A stretch of DNA of 64,000 nt from Teichococcus wenyumeiae (GTDB lineage Bacteria; Pseudomonadota; Alphaproteobacteria; Acetobacterales; Acetobacteraceae): assembly GCF_003696345.1 (NCBI RefSeq), contig NZ_RFLX01000019.1, forward strand, positions 1 through 64,000, given 5' to 3'. The notes beneath the pieces were generated by a model. The model was not told the origin of the DNA and did no database searches. It was given only the letters and a program-made list of their open reading frames with translations. The translations under genes were made by a program, and so were the position numbers. Positions within the stretch are counted from its first letter, which is position 1, and every line of letters starts with the position of its first letter. This document shows, one piece after another, positions 16,633 to 25,762 of the stretch.

Positions 16633-18429
16633 TCATGCCGCTCGCGCGGCATCCTGCACATGCAGGCTTGCTGAGACGTCGCCGTTCCAGCGCTCGGCCC
16701 GCAGGGCACCACAGAGATGCACGGGGGCGCCGCCGCTGTTCAGCAACAGCTCCGCCAGCGGTCCTTCCTTGGCGCGGAAGCAGATGGCCTTCATGCGCCC
16801 GCCGCCCTCGCCTTGGACAAAGGCGCGCACGGTGCCACCTTCCCGCCCCACCCGGTCCGCGCGCGAGATCCGCACGCGCGGGAAGACGAAAGCGGGTTCC
16901 TCGTTGCCAGGGCCGAAGGGGCCGAGGCGCCCCACCTGCTCGGCCAGATCCGGCGTCGCGGCGGCCACCATCAAGGTGGCGTCCAGCACCAGGTCGGCGG
17001 CGCCGGGCAATGCGGAAGCATGGGACAGGCGCTCGGCCAGGAAGGCCTGCACCTCGGCCTGCCGCTCGATGCGGAAGGAGAAGCCGGCGGCCATGGCATG
17101 TCCACCGCCGGTCTCCAGCAGCCCGGACTGACGCGCGGCGATCACGGCGCTGCCCAGGTCCACCCCAGGCACCGAACGGCCGGAGCCCTTGGCCAAGCCA
17201 TCCGCCACGCCCGCGACGCAGGCGGGGCGGTTGAAGCGTTCCTTGACGCGCCCCGCCACGATGCCCACCACGCCAGGGTGCCAGCCCTCGCCCGCGATCA
17301 GCAGCACCGGGTGGCCCTCCGCATGCTGCCGCTCGGCCTCGGCGAAGGCAGAGGCCAGGACCTCGCTTTCCACCTCCTGGCGGCGGCGGTTCACGGCATC
17401 CAGGCGCTCGGCCATCTCGCGCGCCTCGATCGGGTCGTCGCAGGTCAGCAGGCGGACGCCCAGGTCCGGCTCGCCAATGCGGCCGGAAGCATTGATGCGC
17501 GGCCCCAGCAGGAAGCCCAGCGTATAGGCGGAAGGCGCGTCCTTGGCCTGCGCCACTTCCAGCAGGGCGGCGATGCCGGCACGGTCGCCCCGCGCCATGA
17601 TCTTCAGCCCCTGCGCCACGAAGGCGCGGTTGAGCCCGGTCAGCGGCATCACGTCGCAGACGGTGGCCAGCGCCACCAGGTCCAGCAGCTCCCTCAGGTC
17701 GGGCTCCTTGCTGGCGGCGAAATGGCCGGATTTGCGCAGGGTGCGCAGCGTGGCCACGGCGGCCATGAAGGCCACGGCGGCGGCGCAGAGATGCCGCAGG
17801 CCGGAGCCGCAATCGAGCCGATTGGGATTCACGGCGGCGGCCACCACCGGCACCGCGCCCTCGGCCTTGTGGTGGTCCAGCACCACCACGTCGGCGCGGC
17901 CCTGGGCGGCTTCCAGCGCCGCATGGGCGGCGATGCCGCAATCGACGCAGACGATCAGCGTCGCGCCCTCGGCGCAAAGCGCCGCGATGGCGGTGGGGTT
18001 GGGGCCGTAGCCTTCCTTCAGGCGGTCCGGCACATAGGCCCGCACCTTGCAGCCCAGCCCACGCAGGAAGCGCAGCATCAGGGCGGCGGAACAGGCGCCA
18101 TCCACGTCATAGTCGCCGAAGACCGCCACCTGCTCCCCGGTGCGGATGGCATGGGCCAGCCGGTCGGCGGCGGCGTCCATGTCCACCAGGGTGGAGGGGT
18201 CGGGCATCAGCGCCCGCAGGGTGGGTTCCAGGAAGTCCTGCGCCTGCTCGATACCGACGCCGCGCGCGGAAAGGAGCTGCCCCAGCAGTTCCGGCAAGGC
18301 CAGGCGCTGGGCAATGGCCAAGCCGACGCGCTGGTCCGCCTGCCGCCAGACCCAGCGCCGCCCGGTGACGCTGCGGTCGACGCCGAGAACCGGCGCCGCC
18401 GCATCGGGCGTGAGGAAATCAGCCGACAA
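16633..18429 (-). CDS. recJ: single-stranded-DNA-specific exonuclease RecJ
   Basis: A 598-residue RecJ, a 5'-3' ssDNA exonuclease in recombination and mismatch/base-excision repair. The DHH-family motifs are present: 'VFGDYDVDGACSAALMLRFL' (~98-117), 'VVLDHHKAEG' (~182-191, the DHH Mn-binding motif) and the C-terminal DHHA1 'LETGGGHAMAAGFSF'. Its start overlaps the stop of glpX by 11 bases. It is the last gene of the transaminase-hom-glpX-recJ cluster. Confidence 0.95.
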   Translation of the reverse strand: MSADFLTPDAAAPVLGVDRSVTGRRWVWRQADQRVGLAIAQRLALPELLGQLLSARGVGIEQAQDFLEPTLRALMPDPSTLVDMDAAADRLAHAIRTGEQVAVFGDYDVDGACSAALMLRFLRGLGCKVRAYVPDRLKEGYGPNPTAIAALCAEGATLIVCVDCGIAAHAALEAAQGRADVVVLDHHKAEGAVPVVAAAVNPNRLDCGSGLRHLCAAAVAFMAAVATLRTLRKSGHFAASKEPDLRELLDLVALATVCDVMPLTGLNRAFVAQGLKIMARGDRAGIAALLEVAQAKDAPSAYTLGFLLGPRINASGRIGEPDLGVRLLTCDDPIEAREMAERLDAVNRRRQEVESEVLASAFAEAERQHAEGHPVLLIAGEGWHPGVVGIVAGRVKERFNRPACVAGVADGLAKGSGRSVPGVDLGSAVIAARQSGLLETGGGHAMAAGFSFRIERQAEVQAFLAERLSHASALPGAADLVLDATLMVAAATPDLAEQVGRLGPFGPGNEEPAFVFPRVRISRADRVGREGGTVRAFVQGEGGGRMKAICFRAKEGPLAELLLNSGGAPVHLCGALRAERWNGDVSASLHVQDAARAA

Positions 18430-19399
18430 AGGCGCTCGGCTTCAGGGCGAAGTTGTGGTGCGCCTCGATGTAGCGCACCGTCCCGGTCTTGCTGCGCATG
18501 ATGATGGAATGGGTATAGGCCGCCTGGGCGGTGCGGCGAACACCCTTCAGCATCGGGCCGGTGGTGACGCCGGTGGCGGCGAACATCACGTCGCCCCTGG
18601 CCATGTCCTCCACCGAGAAGATCTTGTTGGGGTCGGTGATGCCCATCTCGCGCGCGCGGGCGATCTGGCTGTCATCCTCATACATCAGCCGGCCCTGCAT
18701 CTGGCCGCCGATGCAGCGCAGCGCGGCGGCCGCCAGCACGCCTTCCGGCGCACCGCCGGAGCCAAGGTAAAGATCCACGCCCGCTTCCGGCTGCGACACA
18801 GCGATGACGCCGGCCACGTCGCCATCCGGGATCAGCATGATGCGGGCGCCGGCGGCGCGGCAGGCCTCGATGATCTGCTTGTGGCGGTCGCGGCCCAGGG
18901 TGCAGACCACCAGGTCGTTGATCTCGCACTTCTTGGCCCGCGCCAGTTCCCGCAGGTTCTCGGCCGGGCTGGCATCCAGGTGCACCAGGCCCGCCGGCAG
19001 GCCGGGGCCCACCGCGATCTTGTCCATGTAGATGTCGGGCGCGTGCAGGAAGCCGCCATGCTCGGCCACCGCCAGCGTTGCGATGCTGTTCGGCCCGCCG
19101 GTGGCGCAGATATTGGTGCCTTCCAGCGGGTCCACGGCGATATCGACCTTGGGGCCGCCGAGGCCGATCTTCTCGCCGATATAGAGCATCGGCGCCTCGT
19201 CCATCTCGCCCTCGCCGATCACCACCGTGCCTTCGATGTCGATGGTGTCGAAAGCCTTGCGCATGGCATCCACGGCGGCGCCGTCGGCGGCATTCTTGTC
19301 CCCGCGCCCGATCCAGCGGCTGGCGGCCAGGGCCGCGGCCTCCGTCACGCGCACGAGTTCGAGGGCAAGGTTGCGGTCGACGGGGACGGGATCACGCAT
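18419..19399 (-). CDS. glpX: class II fructose-1,6-bisphosphatase
   Basis: A 326-residue GlpX-type FBPase for gluconeogenesis. Metal and substrate motifs are visible: 'GEGEMDEAPMLYIGE' (~81-95), 'VDPLEGTN' (~108-115) and 'LYLGSGGAPEGVLAAAAL' (~208-225). It lies 40 bp downstream of hom and overlaps recJ. This hom-glpX-recJ order is common in Rhodospirillales, to my knowledge. Confidence 0.95.
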   Translation of the reverse strand: MRDPVPVDRNLALELVRVTEAAALAASRWIGRGDKNAADGAAVDAMRKAFDTIDIEGTVVIGEGEMDEAPMLYIGEKIGLGGPKVDIAVDPLEGTNICATGGPNSIATLAVAEHGGFLHAPDIYMDKIAVGPGLPAGLVHLDASPAENLRELARAKKCEINDLVVCTLGRDRHKQIIEACRAAGARIMLIPDGDVAGVIAVSQPEAGVDLYLGSGGAPEGVLAAAALRCIGGQMQGRLMYEDDSQIARAREMGITDPNKIFSVEDMARGDVMFAATGVTTGPMLKGVRRTAQAAYTHSIIMRSKTGTVRYIEAHHNFALKPSAFVG

Positions 19400-19439
19400 G
19401 GAAAGGCTCCTGTTCAGGCTTGAGCGTGGCTAACGGTGG

Positions 19440-20732
19440 TCAGAGCGATTCGATGCGAATCAGCGCCGGAGGTTCCAGCACCGAATCGAGCGCCGCGATG
19501 CGCGCCAGCGCACCACGCATCGAAGCCTCCTGGCAATCATGGGTCGTCAGCACGATCGGCACTGCCTCGCCCGGCGAACGGCCGCGCTGGATCATGGATT
19601 CCAGACTGATGCTGTGGTCGCGCAGCACGCCGGTGATCTCGGCCACCACGCCCGGGCGGTCCAGCACCATCAGGCGCAGGTAATAGGCGCCGGTATGCTG
19701 GTCCATCGGCACGGCGGGGGTGTTGGACAGCGCGGCGGCGCTGGCGCCCCAGACCGGCGTGGCGCGGTTGCGCGCGATGTCGATCAGGTCCGCCACTACG
19801 GCGCTGGCGGTGGGGCCGGCGCCGGCGCCGCGCCCTTCCAGCACCACGCGGCCGACGAAATCGCCTTCCGCCACCACAGCGTTGTAGACGCCATCCACCA
19901 CCGCGATGGGATGGCTCACCGGCACCATACAGGGATGCACGCGGGTGGAGATGCCGCCATCCACCGCCTGGGCGATGCCCAGCAGCTTGATGCGGTAGCC
20001 CAGTTCCTCGGCCAGCTTGATGTCGAGCGCGGTGACGTTGCGGATGCCCTCCACATGCACGGCGGAGAAATCCACTGGCCGGCCGAAGGCGAGCGCCGCC
20101 AGGATGGCCAGCTTATGCGCGGCATCGACGCCGTCGATGTCGAAGGAAGGGTCGGCCTCGGCGTAGCCCAGCTTCTGGGCCTCGGCCAGCACATCGGCGA
20201 ATTCGCGGCCCTGGTCCCGCATGCAGGTCAGGATGTAGTTGCAGGTGCCGTTCAGGATGCCGGTGACGCGGGCGATGTTGTTGGCCGCCAGCCCTTCCCG
20301 CAGCCCCTTGATGGCGGGGATGCCGCCGGCCACGGCGGCCTCGAAGGCCAGGGTGACGCCAGCGGTATCGGCCTTCTCGGCCAGGGCGCCGCCATGCAGC
20401 GCCAGCAGCGCCTTGTTGGCGGTGACCACCGGCTTGCCAGCGGCCAGCGCCGCTTCCACCAGCCCCTTGGCGGGGCCGTCGGAACCGCCGATCAGTTCCA
20501 CCACCACATCGACCTTGTCGTCACCGGCCAGGGCGACGGGGTCCTCGTACCAGCGCAGCCCGTCCAGCGGCACGCCACGGTCGCGGGAGCGGTCGCGCGC
20601 CGCCACCGCCGTCACGGCGATGGGGCGGCCCGCGCGGGCGGCGATGATCCCGGCATTGTCACGCAGCAGCTTCAACACGCCCGCGCCGACCGTACCCAGG
20701 CCGGCAACACCAATAGCAAGCGGACGCGTCAT
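19440..20732 (-). CDS. hom: homoserine dehydrogenase
   Basis: A 430-residue NAD(P)-dependent enzyme reducing aspartate semialdehyde to homoserine for Thr/Met synthesis. The N-terminal Rossmann 'GVAGLGTVGAGVLKLL' is at ~8-23, the catalytic region 'GILNGTCNYIL' and 'DPSFDIDGVDAAHKLAIL' follow, and a C-terminal regulatory ACT domain begins near 'LRLMVLDRPGVVAEITGVL' (~352-370). Its start overlaps the stop of the upstream aminotransferase by four bases (ATGA), which points to coupled expression. Confidence 0.95.
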   Translation of the reverse strand: MTRPLAIGVAGLGTVGAGVLKLLRDNAGIIAARAGRPIAVTAVAARDRSRDRGVPLDGLRWYEDPVALAGDDKVDVVVELIGGSDGPAKGLVEAALAAGKPVVTANKALLALHGGALAEKADTAGVTLAFEAAVAGGIPAIKGLREGLAANNIARVTGILNGTCNYILTCMRDQGREFADVLAEAQKLGYAEADPSFDIDGVDAAHKLAILAALAFGRPVDFSAVHVEGIRNVTALDIKLAEELGYRIKLLGIAQAVDGGISTRVHPCMVPVSHPIAVVDGVYNAVVAEGDFVGRVVLEGRGAGAGPTASAVVADLIDIARNRATPVWGASAAALSNTPAVPMDQHTGAYYLRLMVLDRPGVVAEITGVLRDHSISLESMIQRGRSPGEAVPIVLTTHDCQEASMRGALARIAALDSVLEPPALIRIESL

Positions 20733-21949
20733 GCTTTCACTCCCTCGGCGGCCTCGATGGCGGGGCCGGCATTGTCACCTTGCAGAAAACCACGGATGCC
20801 GCGCAGCGCCTGGCGGATGCGCTGCGTGTTCTCCACCATGGCGATGCGCACATGCGTGTCGCCGTGCTCGCCGAAGCCAAGGCCCGGCGCCACCGCCACC
20901 TTGGCGCGCGCCAGCAGCAGCTTGGAGAATTCGACGCTGCCGAGGCCCCGGAAGCGCTCCGGGATCTCGGCCCAGACGAACATGCCGGCTTCCGGCACCG
21001 GCACGTCCCAGCCGGCCTGCTTCAGGCCCTTGACCAGCACGTCGCGGCGCTCGCGGTACAGCTTGCGCATCTCCTCGATGCAGTCCTGCGGCCCGTTCAG
21101 CGCGGCGACGGAGGCCACCTGGATCGGCGTGAAGGCGCCGTAGTCCAGGTAGGACTTCACCCGCGTCAGCGCCGCGATCAGCTTCGGGTTGCCGGCAGCG
21201 AAGCCCATGCGCCAGCCCGCCATGTTGTAGGTCTTGGACATGGAGGTGAATTCCACCGCCACGTCCTTGGCCCCCGGTACCTGCAGGATCGAGGGCGGCA
21301 CGCGGTCGCCGTAATACAACTCGGCATAAGCGAGGTCGGAGAGGATGTAGATCTCGTGCTTCTTCGCGAAGGCGACCAGCTCGCGGTAGAAGTCGAGGTC
21401 GGCCATCAGGCCCGTCGGGTTGGACGGGAAGTTCACGATCAGCGCGGTGGGCTTGGGCACCGAATGGCGCACGGCGCGGTCCAGCGCCTCCAGCATCGCC
21501 TCATCCGGCGTATGCGGGATGGAACGCACCGAAGCGCCCGCGATGATGAAGCCGAACTGGTGGATGGGGTAGCTGGGGTTCGGCACCAGGATGGTGTCGC
21601 CCGGCGAGGAAATGGCCGAGGCCAGATTGGCCAGCCCTTCCTTGGAGCCGAGGGTGGCGACCACCTCATTCTCCGGGTTCAGCTCTACGCCGAAACGACG
21701 CTGGTAATAGCCCGCCAGCGCCCGCCGGAGCCCGGGAATGCCCTTGGAGGCGGAATAGCCATGGGTATCCGGGTTCTGCACCGCCTCGATCAGCTTGGCC
21801 ACGATATGCGGCGGCGTCGGGCTGTCCGGGTTGCCCATGCCGAGGTCCACGATGTCCTCGGCAGCCGCCCGCGCCTTGGCCTTGGCCTGGTTCACCTCCG
21901 CGAAGACGTAAGGCGGCAGGCGGCGGATGCGGTGGAATTCCTCAGTCAT
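20729..21949 (-). CDS. class I aminotransferase (AlaC/LL-DAP-transaminase-like)
   Basis: A 406-residue PLP-dependent aminotransferase. Features include 'DLGMGNPDSPTP' (~36-47), 'NFPSNPTGLMAD' (~172-183) and the PLP-lysine segment 'SMSKTYNMAGWRMGF' (Lys ~237). The sequence is of the subgroup that databases label alanine transaminase AlaC or LL-diaminopimelate aminotransferase; the two cannot be separated by eye. Coupling to hom suggests an amino-acid biosynthetic role. It is first in the operon. Confidence 0.85.
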   Translation of the reverse strand: MTEEFHRIRRLPPYVFAEVNQAKAKARAAAEDIVDLGMGNPDSPTPPHIVAKLIEAVQNPDTHGYSASKGIPGLRRALAGYYQRRFGVELNPENEVVATLGSKEGLANLASAISSPGDTILVPNPSYPIHQFGFIIAGASVRSIPHTPDEAMLEALDRAVRHSVPKPTALIVNFPSNPTGLMADLDFYRELVAFAKKHEIYILSDLAYAELYYGDRVPPSILQVPGAKDVAVEFTSMSKTYNMAGWRMGFAAGNPKLIAALTRVKSYLDYGAFTPIQVASVAALNGPQDCIEEMRKLYRERRDVLVKGLKQAGWDVPVPEAGMFVWAEIPERFRGLGSVEFSKLLLARAKVAVAPGLGFGEHGDTHVRIAMVENTQRIRQALRGIRGFLQGDNAGPAIEAAEGVKA

Positions 21950-22068
21950 GGCACGGCGGTCCAGAGATCTCGTTATGCAAAGGGGCGTAGAGCAGATCGC
22001 GGCGCGAGGAAACCGGCGCTTTGGCCGGAGTCCCGCGCTTCTTGCGCCCCAGCTTTACGCCCTGGCGG

Positions 22069-22647
22069 CTAGAGGCTCGGCGCCGGGGGCGGCGGGGCCA
22101 GCATTTCCGCCGGTGGCGGCGCCGGGGCCTGGCCGGGGTCGGCCGGCACGGCATTGGGCGCAGCGGGCTCGCCCGGAGTCTCGCGCCCCGGGGCCGGCAG
22201 CGGCAGCTCGGTGCCCGGGGCAATGCGCGGCGCGGCGGCCAGGCGCGGCGGCGGCGGCGGATTGGCCGGGACGGAACTGTCGGCGCCGGCGGGCAGCGGC
22301 GGCACCGGGGCGCCGGGCGTCGCCGGCGTCTCGGACTGCTCGCGCAGGTCGGCCAGGGCGCGGGTCAGTTCCTCGCGCGCCGAGGCGGCGCCGCGTGCCG
22401 GGGCCGGCGGCACCGTGGCGAGATTGGGATAGCCATCGGAATCCAGCCCCGGCGGCCGGGTCCGGCCTTCCAGCGGATCGTTGGTGATGGCGCTGAAGAA
22501 TTCGAGCGGCCCCTCGCCCGAGCCGATGCAGCCGGAGAGCGGCAGGACAAGCGATCCTGCCATGAGCAGGCGCAGGGCGGCTTGATACCCCCTGCCCCGG
22601 CCACTACCGTTCAATCCGCTGTTGTCCCGTCCCGCGTACCGGCCCAT
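22069..22647 (-). CDS. proline-rich lipoprotein, unknown function
   Basis: A 192-residue protein with a lipoprotein signal after a long basic N-region (lipobox L-S-G-C, Cys ~40). The mature part starts 'IGSGEGPLEFFSAITNDPLEGRTRPPGLD', has one helical stretch ('SAREELTRALADLREQ', ~89-104) and then a long Pro/Ala-rich tail. The segment 'PPGLDSDGYPNLATVPPAP' resembles short envelope proteins seen across Acetobacteraceae, as I recall them. The start is supported by GAGAGG seven bases upstream. It sits alone between the aminotransferase operon and phaC. Confidence 0.75.
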   Translation of the reverse strand: MGRYAGRDNSGLNGSGRGRGYQAALRLLMAGSLVLPLSGCIGSGEGPLEFFSAITNDPLEGRTRPPGLDSDGYPNLATVPPAPARGAASAREELTRALADLREQSETPATPGAPVPPLPAGADSSVPANPPPPPRLAAAPRIAPGTELPLPAPGRETPGEPAAPNAVPADPGQAPAPPPAEMLAPPPPAPSL

Positions 22648-22821
22648 GGACCACCTCTCCCGACCTGAGGCAGAGGGTTACCCCGAAATCCGGTCCGGGC
22701 GAAAGACCGGCAGCACGGCCAGGGGGCATCCCCTGCCGCGACCAAGACAGGGAAGAGCGTCCGCGGCCCCTGGCCTGCGGCCGAATGAGACAGCGCGGCA
22801 CGCGCGGAAGGCAGGAGAACC

Positions 22822-24654
22822 ATGGCCAAGGACGCGAAGACGCCGCAGAAGCCCGGCAGCCCCGAGGCCTTCCGCCTGCCGGACCCGGAGGTGGTGTCCC
22901 GCACCATGGCCGATGTGGCGGAGCGTGGGCACCGCATCGTCACCGAATTCCTGAACCGCCAGACCCTTTCGGCCAGCCAGGATGGCGCGCCGGGGCCGGA
23001 CCCGCTGCACCTGGGCTCCGCCTTCCTGGACATGACGGCGCGGCTGATGGCCAACCCGGCGCGGCTGATGCAGGCGCAGCTCGGTTTCTGGCAGGACTAC
23101 CTGACGCTGTGGCAGAACACCGCCCGGCGGATGTGGGGCGAGGAGGTGCAGCCCGTCATCGCCGAGGACAGCAAGGACCGCCGCTTCAAGGACGAGGCCT
23201 GGCGGGACAACGAGGTCTTCGACTTCATCAAGCAGTCCTACCTGCTCTCCGCCCGCTACTTCACCAATGTCGTCCATGCGGCGGAGGACCTGGAGCCCAA
23301 GACAGCGCAGAAGGTGGATTTCTATACGCGCCAGTTCGTGGACGCGATGAGCCCGTCGAACTTCCTGATGACCAATCCGGAAGTGCTGCGCAAGACCGCC
23401 GAGACGGGTGGCGAGAACCTGCTGCGCGGCTTGCAGAACCTGCTGTCGGACCTGGAGCGCGGCAAGGGCAAGCTGAAGATCCGCATGACGGACGACAGCA
23501 AGTTCACCATCGGGGAGAATATCGCCGTCTCCCCCGGCAAGGTGGTGTTCCAGAACGACCTGATGCAGCTGATCCAGTACAGCCCGGCGACGGAGCAGGT
23601 TCTGAAGCGGCCGCTGCTGATCGTCCCGCCCTGGATCAACAAGTTCTACATCCTGGACCTGCGCCCCAAGAACAGCTTCGTCCGCTGGGCGGTGGCGCAG
23701 GGGCACACGGTCTTCATGATCTCCTGGGTCAATCCGGACGAGGCGCTGGCCGAGAAGTCCTTCGAGGACTACATGCTCGAAGGCCCCTATGCCGCCCTGG
23801 AGGCGATCGAGAAGGCGACGGGCGAGAAATCCGTCAATGCCATCGGCTATTGCCTCGGCGGCACGCTGCTCGCGGCCACGCTGGCGCGGATGGCGGCAAG
23901 GCGCGAGAACCGCATCAAATCCGCCACCTTCTTCACCACCATGGTGGATTTCGAGGAAGCCGGCGAGCTCAGCGTCTTCATCGACGAGGAGCAGCTGCGT
24001 GCCCTGGAAGGTCGCATGAGCAAGCGCGGCTTCCTGGAAGGCCGCGAGATGGCCACCACCTTCAACATGCTGCGGGCCAATGACCTGATCTGGTCCTTCG
24101 TGGTGCAGAACTACCTGCTGGGGCAGGAAGCCTTCCCCTTCGACCTGCTCTACTGGAACGACGACAGCACCCGCATGCCGGCGGCCATGCACAGCTTCTA
24201 CCTGCGCCGCATGTACCAGCAGAACGACCTGGTGAAGCCCGGCGCCATCGAGCTGGGCGGCACGGCCCTGGACCTGCGCAAGATCAAGGTGCCGACCTAC
24301 ATCCTCTCGACGCGCGAGGATCACATCGCGCCCTGGAAGAGCACCTACCGCGCCACGCAGATCTATGGCGGCCCCATCCGCTTCGTGCTGGCGGCCTCCG
24401 GCCATATCGCGGGGGTGGCGAACCCGCCGGAATCCGGCAAGTACAGCCACTGGGTCGCGGAAAGCCTGCCGCCCTCCCCCGAGGAGTGGTTTGCCAGCGC
24501 CACGGAACTCGCCGGCTCCTGGTGGCCGGACTGGCACCGCTGGGTCTCGGCGCTGGACAAGGCCAAGGTGCCGGCGCGCGAGCCCGGCGCGGGTGGGCTG
24601 CCGGCCATCGAGGACGCGCCGGGCAGCTACGTGAAGGTCATGGCCAGCGACTAA
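22822..24654 (+). CDS. phaC: class I poly(3-hydroxyalkanoate) synthase
   Basis: A 610-residue PhaC polymerising 3-hydroxyacyl-CoA into storage granules. The N-terminal PhaC domain is intact ('FDFIKQSYLLSARY', 'DFYTRQFVDAMSPSNFLMTNPEVL'). The lipase-box-like 'GYCLGG' holds the catalytic Cys at residue 344. The later catalytic Asp is in 'STREDHIAPW' and His in 'ASGHIAGVANPP'. It has its own ribosome site (GGAGAACC). PhaA/PhaB and phasins are not in the window. Confidence 0.95.
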   Translation: MAKDAKTPQKPGSPEAFRLPDPEVVSRTMADVAERGHRIVTEFLNRQTLSASQDGAPGPDPLHLGSAFLDMTARLMANPARLMQAQLGFWQDYLTLWQNTARRMWGEEVQPVIAEDSKDRRFKDEAWRDNEVFDFIKQSYLLSARYFTNVVHAAEDLEPKTAQKVDFYTRQFVDAMSPSNFLMTNPEVLRKTAETGGENLLRGLQNLLSDLERGKGKLKIRMTDDSKFTIGENIAVSPGKVVFQNDLMQLIQYSPATEQVLKRPLLIVPPWINKFYILDLRPKNSFVRWAVAQGHTVFMISWVNPDEALAEKSFEDYMLEGPYAALEAIEKATGEKSVNAIGYCLGGTLLAATLARMAARRENRIKSATFFTTMVDFEEAGELSVFIDEEQLRALEGRMSKRGFLEGREMATTFNMLRANDLIWSFVVQNYLLGQEAFPFDLLYWNDDSTRMPAAMHSFYLRRMYQQNDLVKPGAIELGGTALDLRKIKVPTYILSTREDHIAPWKSTYRATQIYGGPIRFVLAASGHIAGVANPPESGKYSHWVAESLPPSPEEWFASATELAGSWWPDWHRWVSALDKAKVPAREPGAGGLPAIEDAPGSYVKVMASD

Positions 24655-24726
24655 GGCCGCTACCCACCCCAGGCGTGCTGCGGCATGCTTCCCTGGCAAA
24701 CAACAAGAATCGCCGGAGGAAAAGCC

Positions 24727-25698
24727 ATGATCCGACGCCGTGGGCTGCTGGGCGGCCTGCTCGCCCTGCCATCTGCTGCCGCCCTTGCCCAGGGCAGCGG
24801 CTGGCCGGACCGGCCGGTCCGCCTGATCGTCCCCTTCCCGCCCGCCGGCTCCACCGACGTGCTCAGCCGCATCCTGGCGGAAGGGCTGCAACGCAGGCTG
24901 GGCCAGCCGATCGTGGTGGAGAACCGGCCGGGCGCCGGGGGCAATATCGGCATGGATGCCGTCGCCAAGGCCGCGCCGGATGGCTACACCTTCGGCTCCG
25001 CCACCATCGGCCAGTTCTCCATCAACCAGTTCCTCTACAGCAGCATGCCCTGGGAGATGGACCGGGACTTCGCGCCGGTGTCCCTGACCTGGGACCTGCC
25101 GAATGCCGTGGTGATACCGGCGCAACTGCCGGTGCGGGACCTCGCCGGCTTCATCGCCTGGGCCAAGGCCAAGCGGGGCGGCATCTCCTTCGGCTCCCCC
25201 GGCGTCGGCACCACGCCGCATCTCTCGGGCGAGATCTTCCGCAGCCGCCTGGGGCTGGAAGCGCAGCACGTGCCCTTCCGCGGCGCGGCCCAGACCATCC
25301 CGGCCATGCTGTCGGGGGATGTGGACGTGGCCATCGACAACCTGCCTTCCTACGCCTCCATCATCCAGGCGGGGCAGTTGCGGGCGCTGGCGGTGACCAG
25401 CGCCACCCGCTGGCCCACCATGCCCGACGTGCCGACCATGGCCGAGGCGGGGGTGCCGGATTTCGTCATCACCTCCTGGGGCGGCTTTGTCGCGCCGAAG
25501 GGGACGCCACGGGCGGCGGTGGAGGGCATGAATGCCGCGCTGCGGGCGGTGACGCAGGATGAGGCGGTGCAGCAGCGCTTCCTGCAAGCCGGCGCCAAGG
25601 CCCTGTGGTCCACGCCCGAGGCGCTGACGGAGCGCAGCCACAAGGAACGCCCGATGTGGCAGGAGGCCGTGCGGATCTCCGGCGCCCGGGCCGACTGA
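24727..25698 (+). CDS. Bug-family (TctC) tricarboxylate-type binding protein
   Basis: A 323-residue periplasmic binding protein. It has a signal peptide (RRRGLLGGLLALPSAAALAQ) and then the Bug signature 'PDRPVRLIVPFPPAG' (~26-40), 'VENRPGAGGNIGMDAVAKA' (~66-84) and 'PDGYT'. The start ATG has GGAGG about eight bases upstream; an in-frame ATG at 24685 lacks one. No TctA/TctB membrane genes are adjacent, so it is an orphan, as usual for this expanded family. It is followed by a strong hairpin terminator. Confidence 0.92.
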   Translation: MIRRRGLLGGLLALPSAAALAQGSGWPDRPVRLIVPFPPAGSTDVLSRILAEGLQRRLGQPIVVENRPGAGGNIGMDAVAKAAPDGYTFGSATIGQFSINQFLYSSMPWEMDRDFAPVSLTWDLPNAVVIPAQLPVRDLAGFIAWAKAKRGGISFGSPGVGTTPHLSGEIFRSRLGLEAQHVPFRGAAQTIPAMLSGDVDVAIDNLPSYASIIQAGQLRALAVTSATRWPTMPDVPTMAEAGVPDFVITSWGGFVAPKGTPRAAVEGMNAALRAVTQDEAVQQRFLQAGAKALWSTPEALTERSHKERPMWQEAVRISGARAD

Positions 25699-25708
25699 GC
25701 CGGCCATG

Positions 25709-25739
25709 AAAAAAGGCCGGGGATCGCTCCCCGGCCTTT
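25709..25739. terminator. bidirectional terminator
   Basis: AAAAAAGGCCGGGG-ATCGCT-CCCCGGCCTTT is a near-perfect stem with an A run on one side and T run on the other. It can end both the plus-strand Bug gene and the convergent minus-strand helicase gene. Confidence 0.9.
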
Positions 25740-25762
25740 CCTGCGTTCAGCTTGCGCCGGGC

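Noticed and set aside
22678-25707. A 1009-codon frame on the minus strand
   Set aside because: Antisense shadow of phaC and the Bug-type gene; no motifs and no ribosome site.
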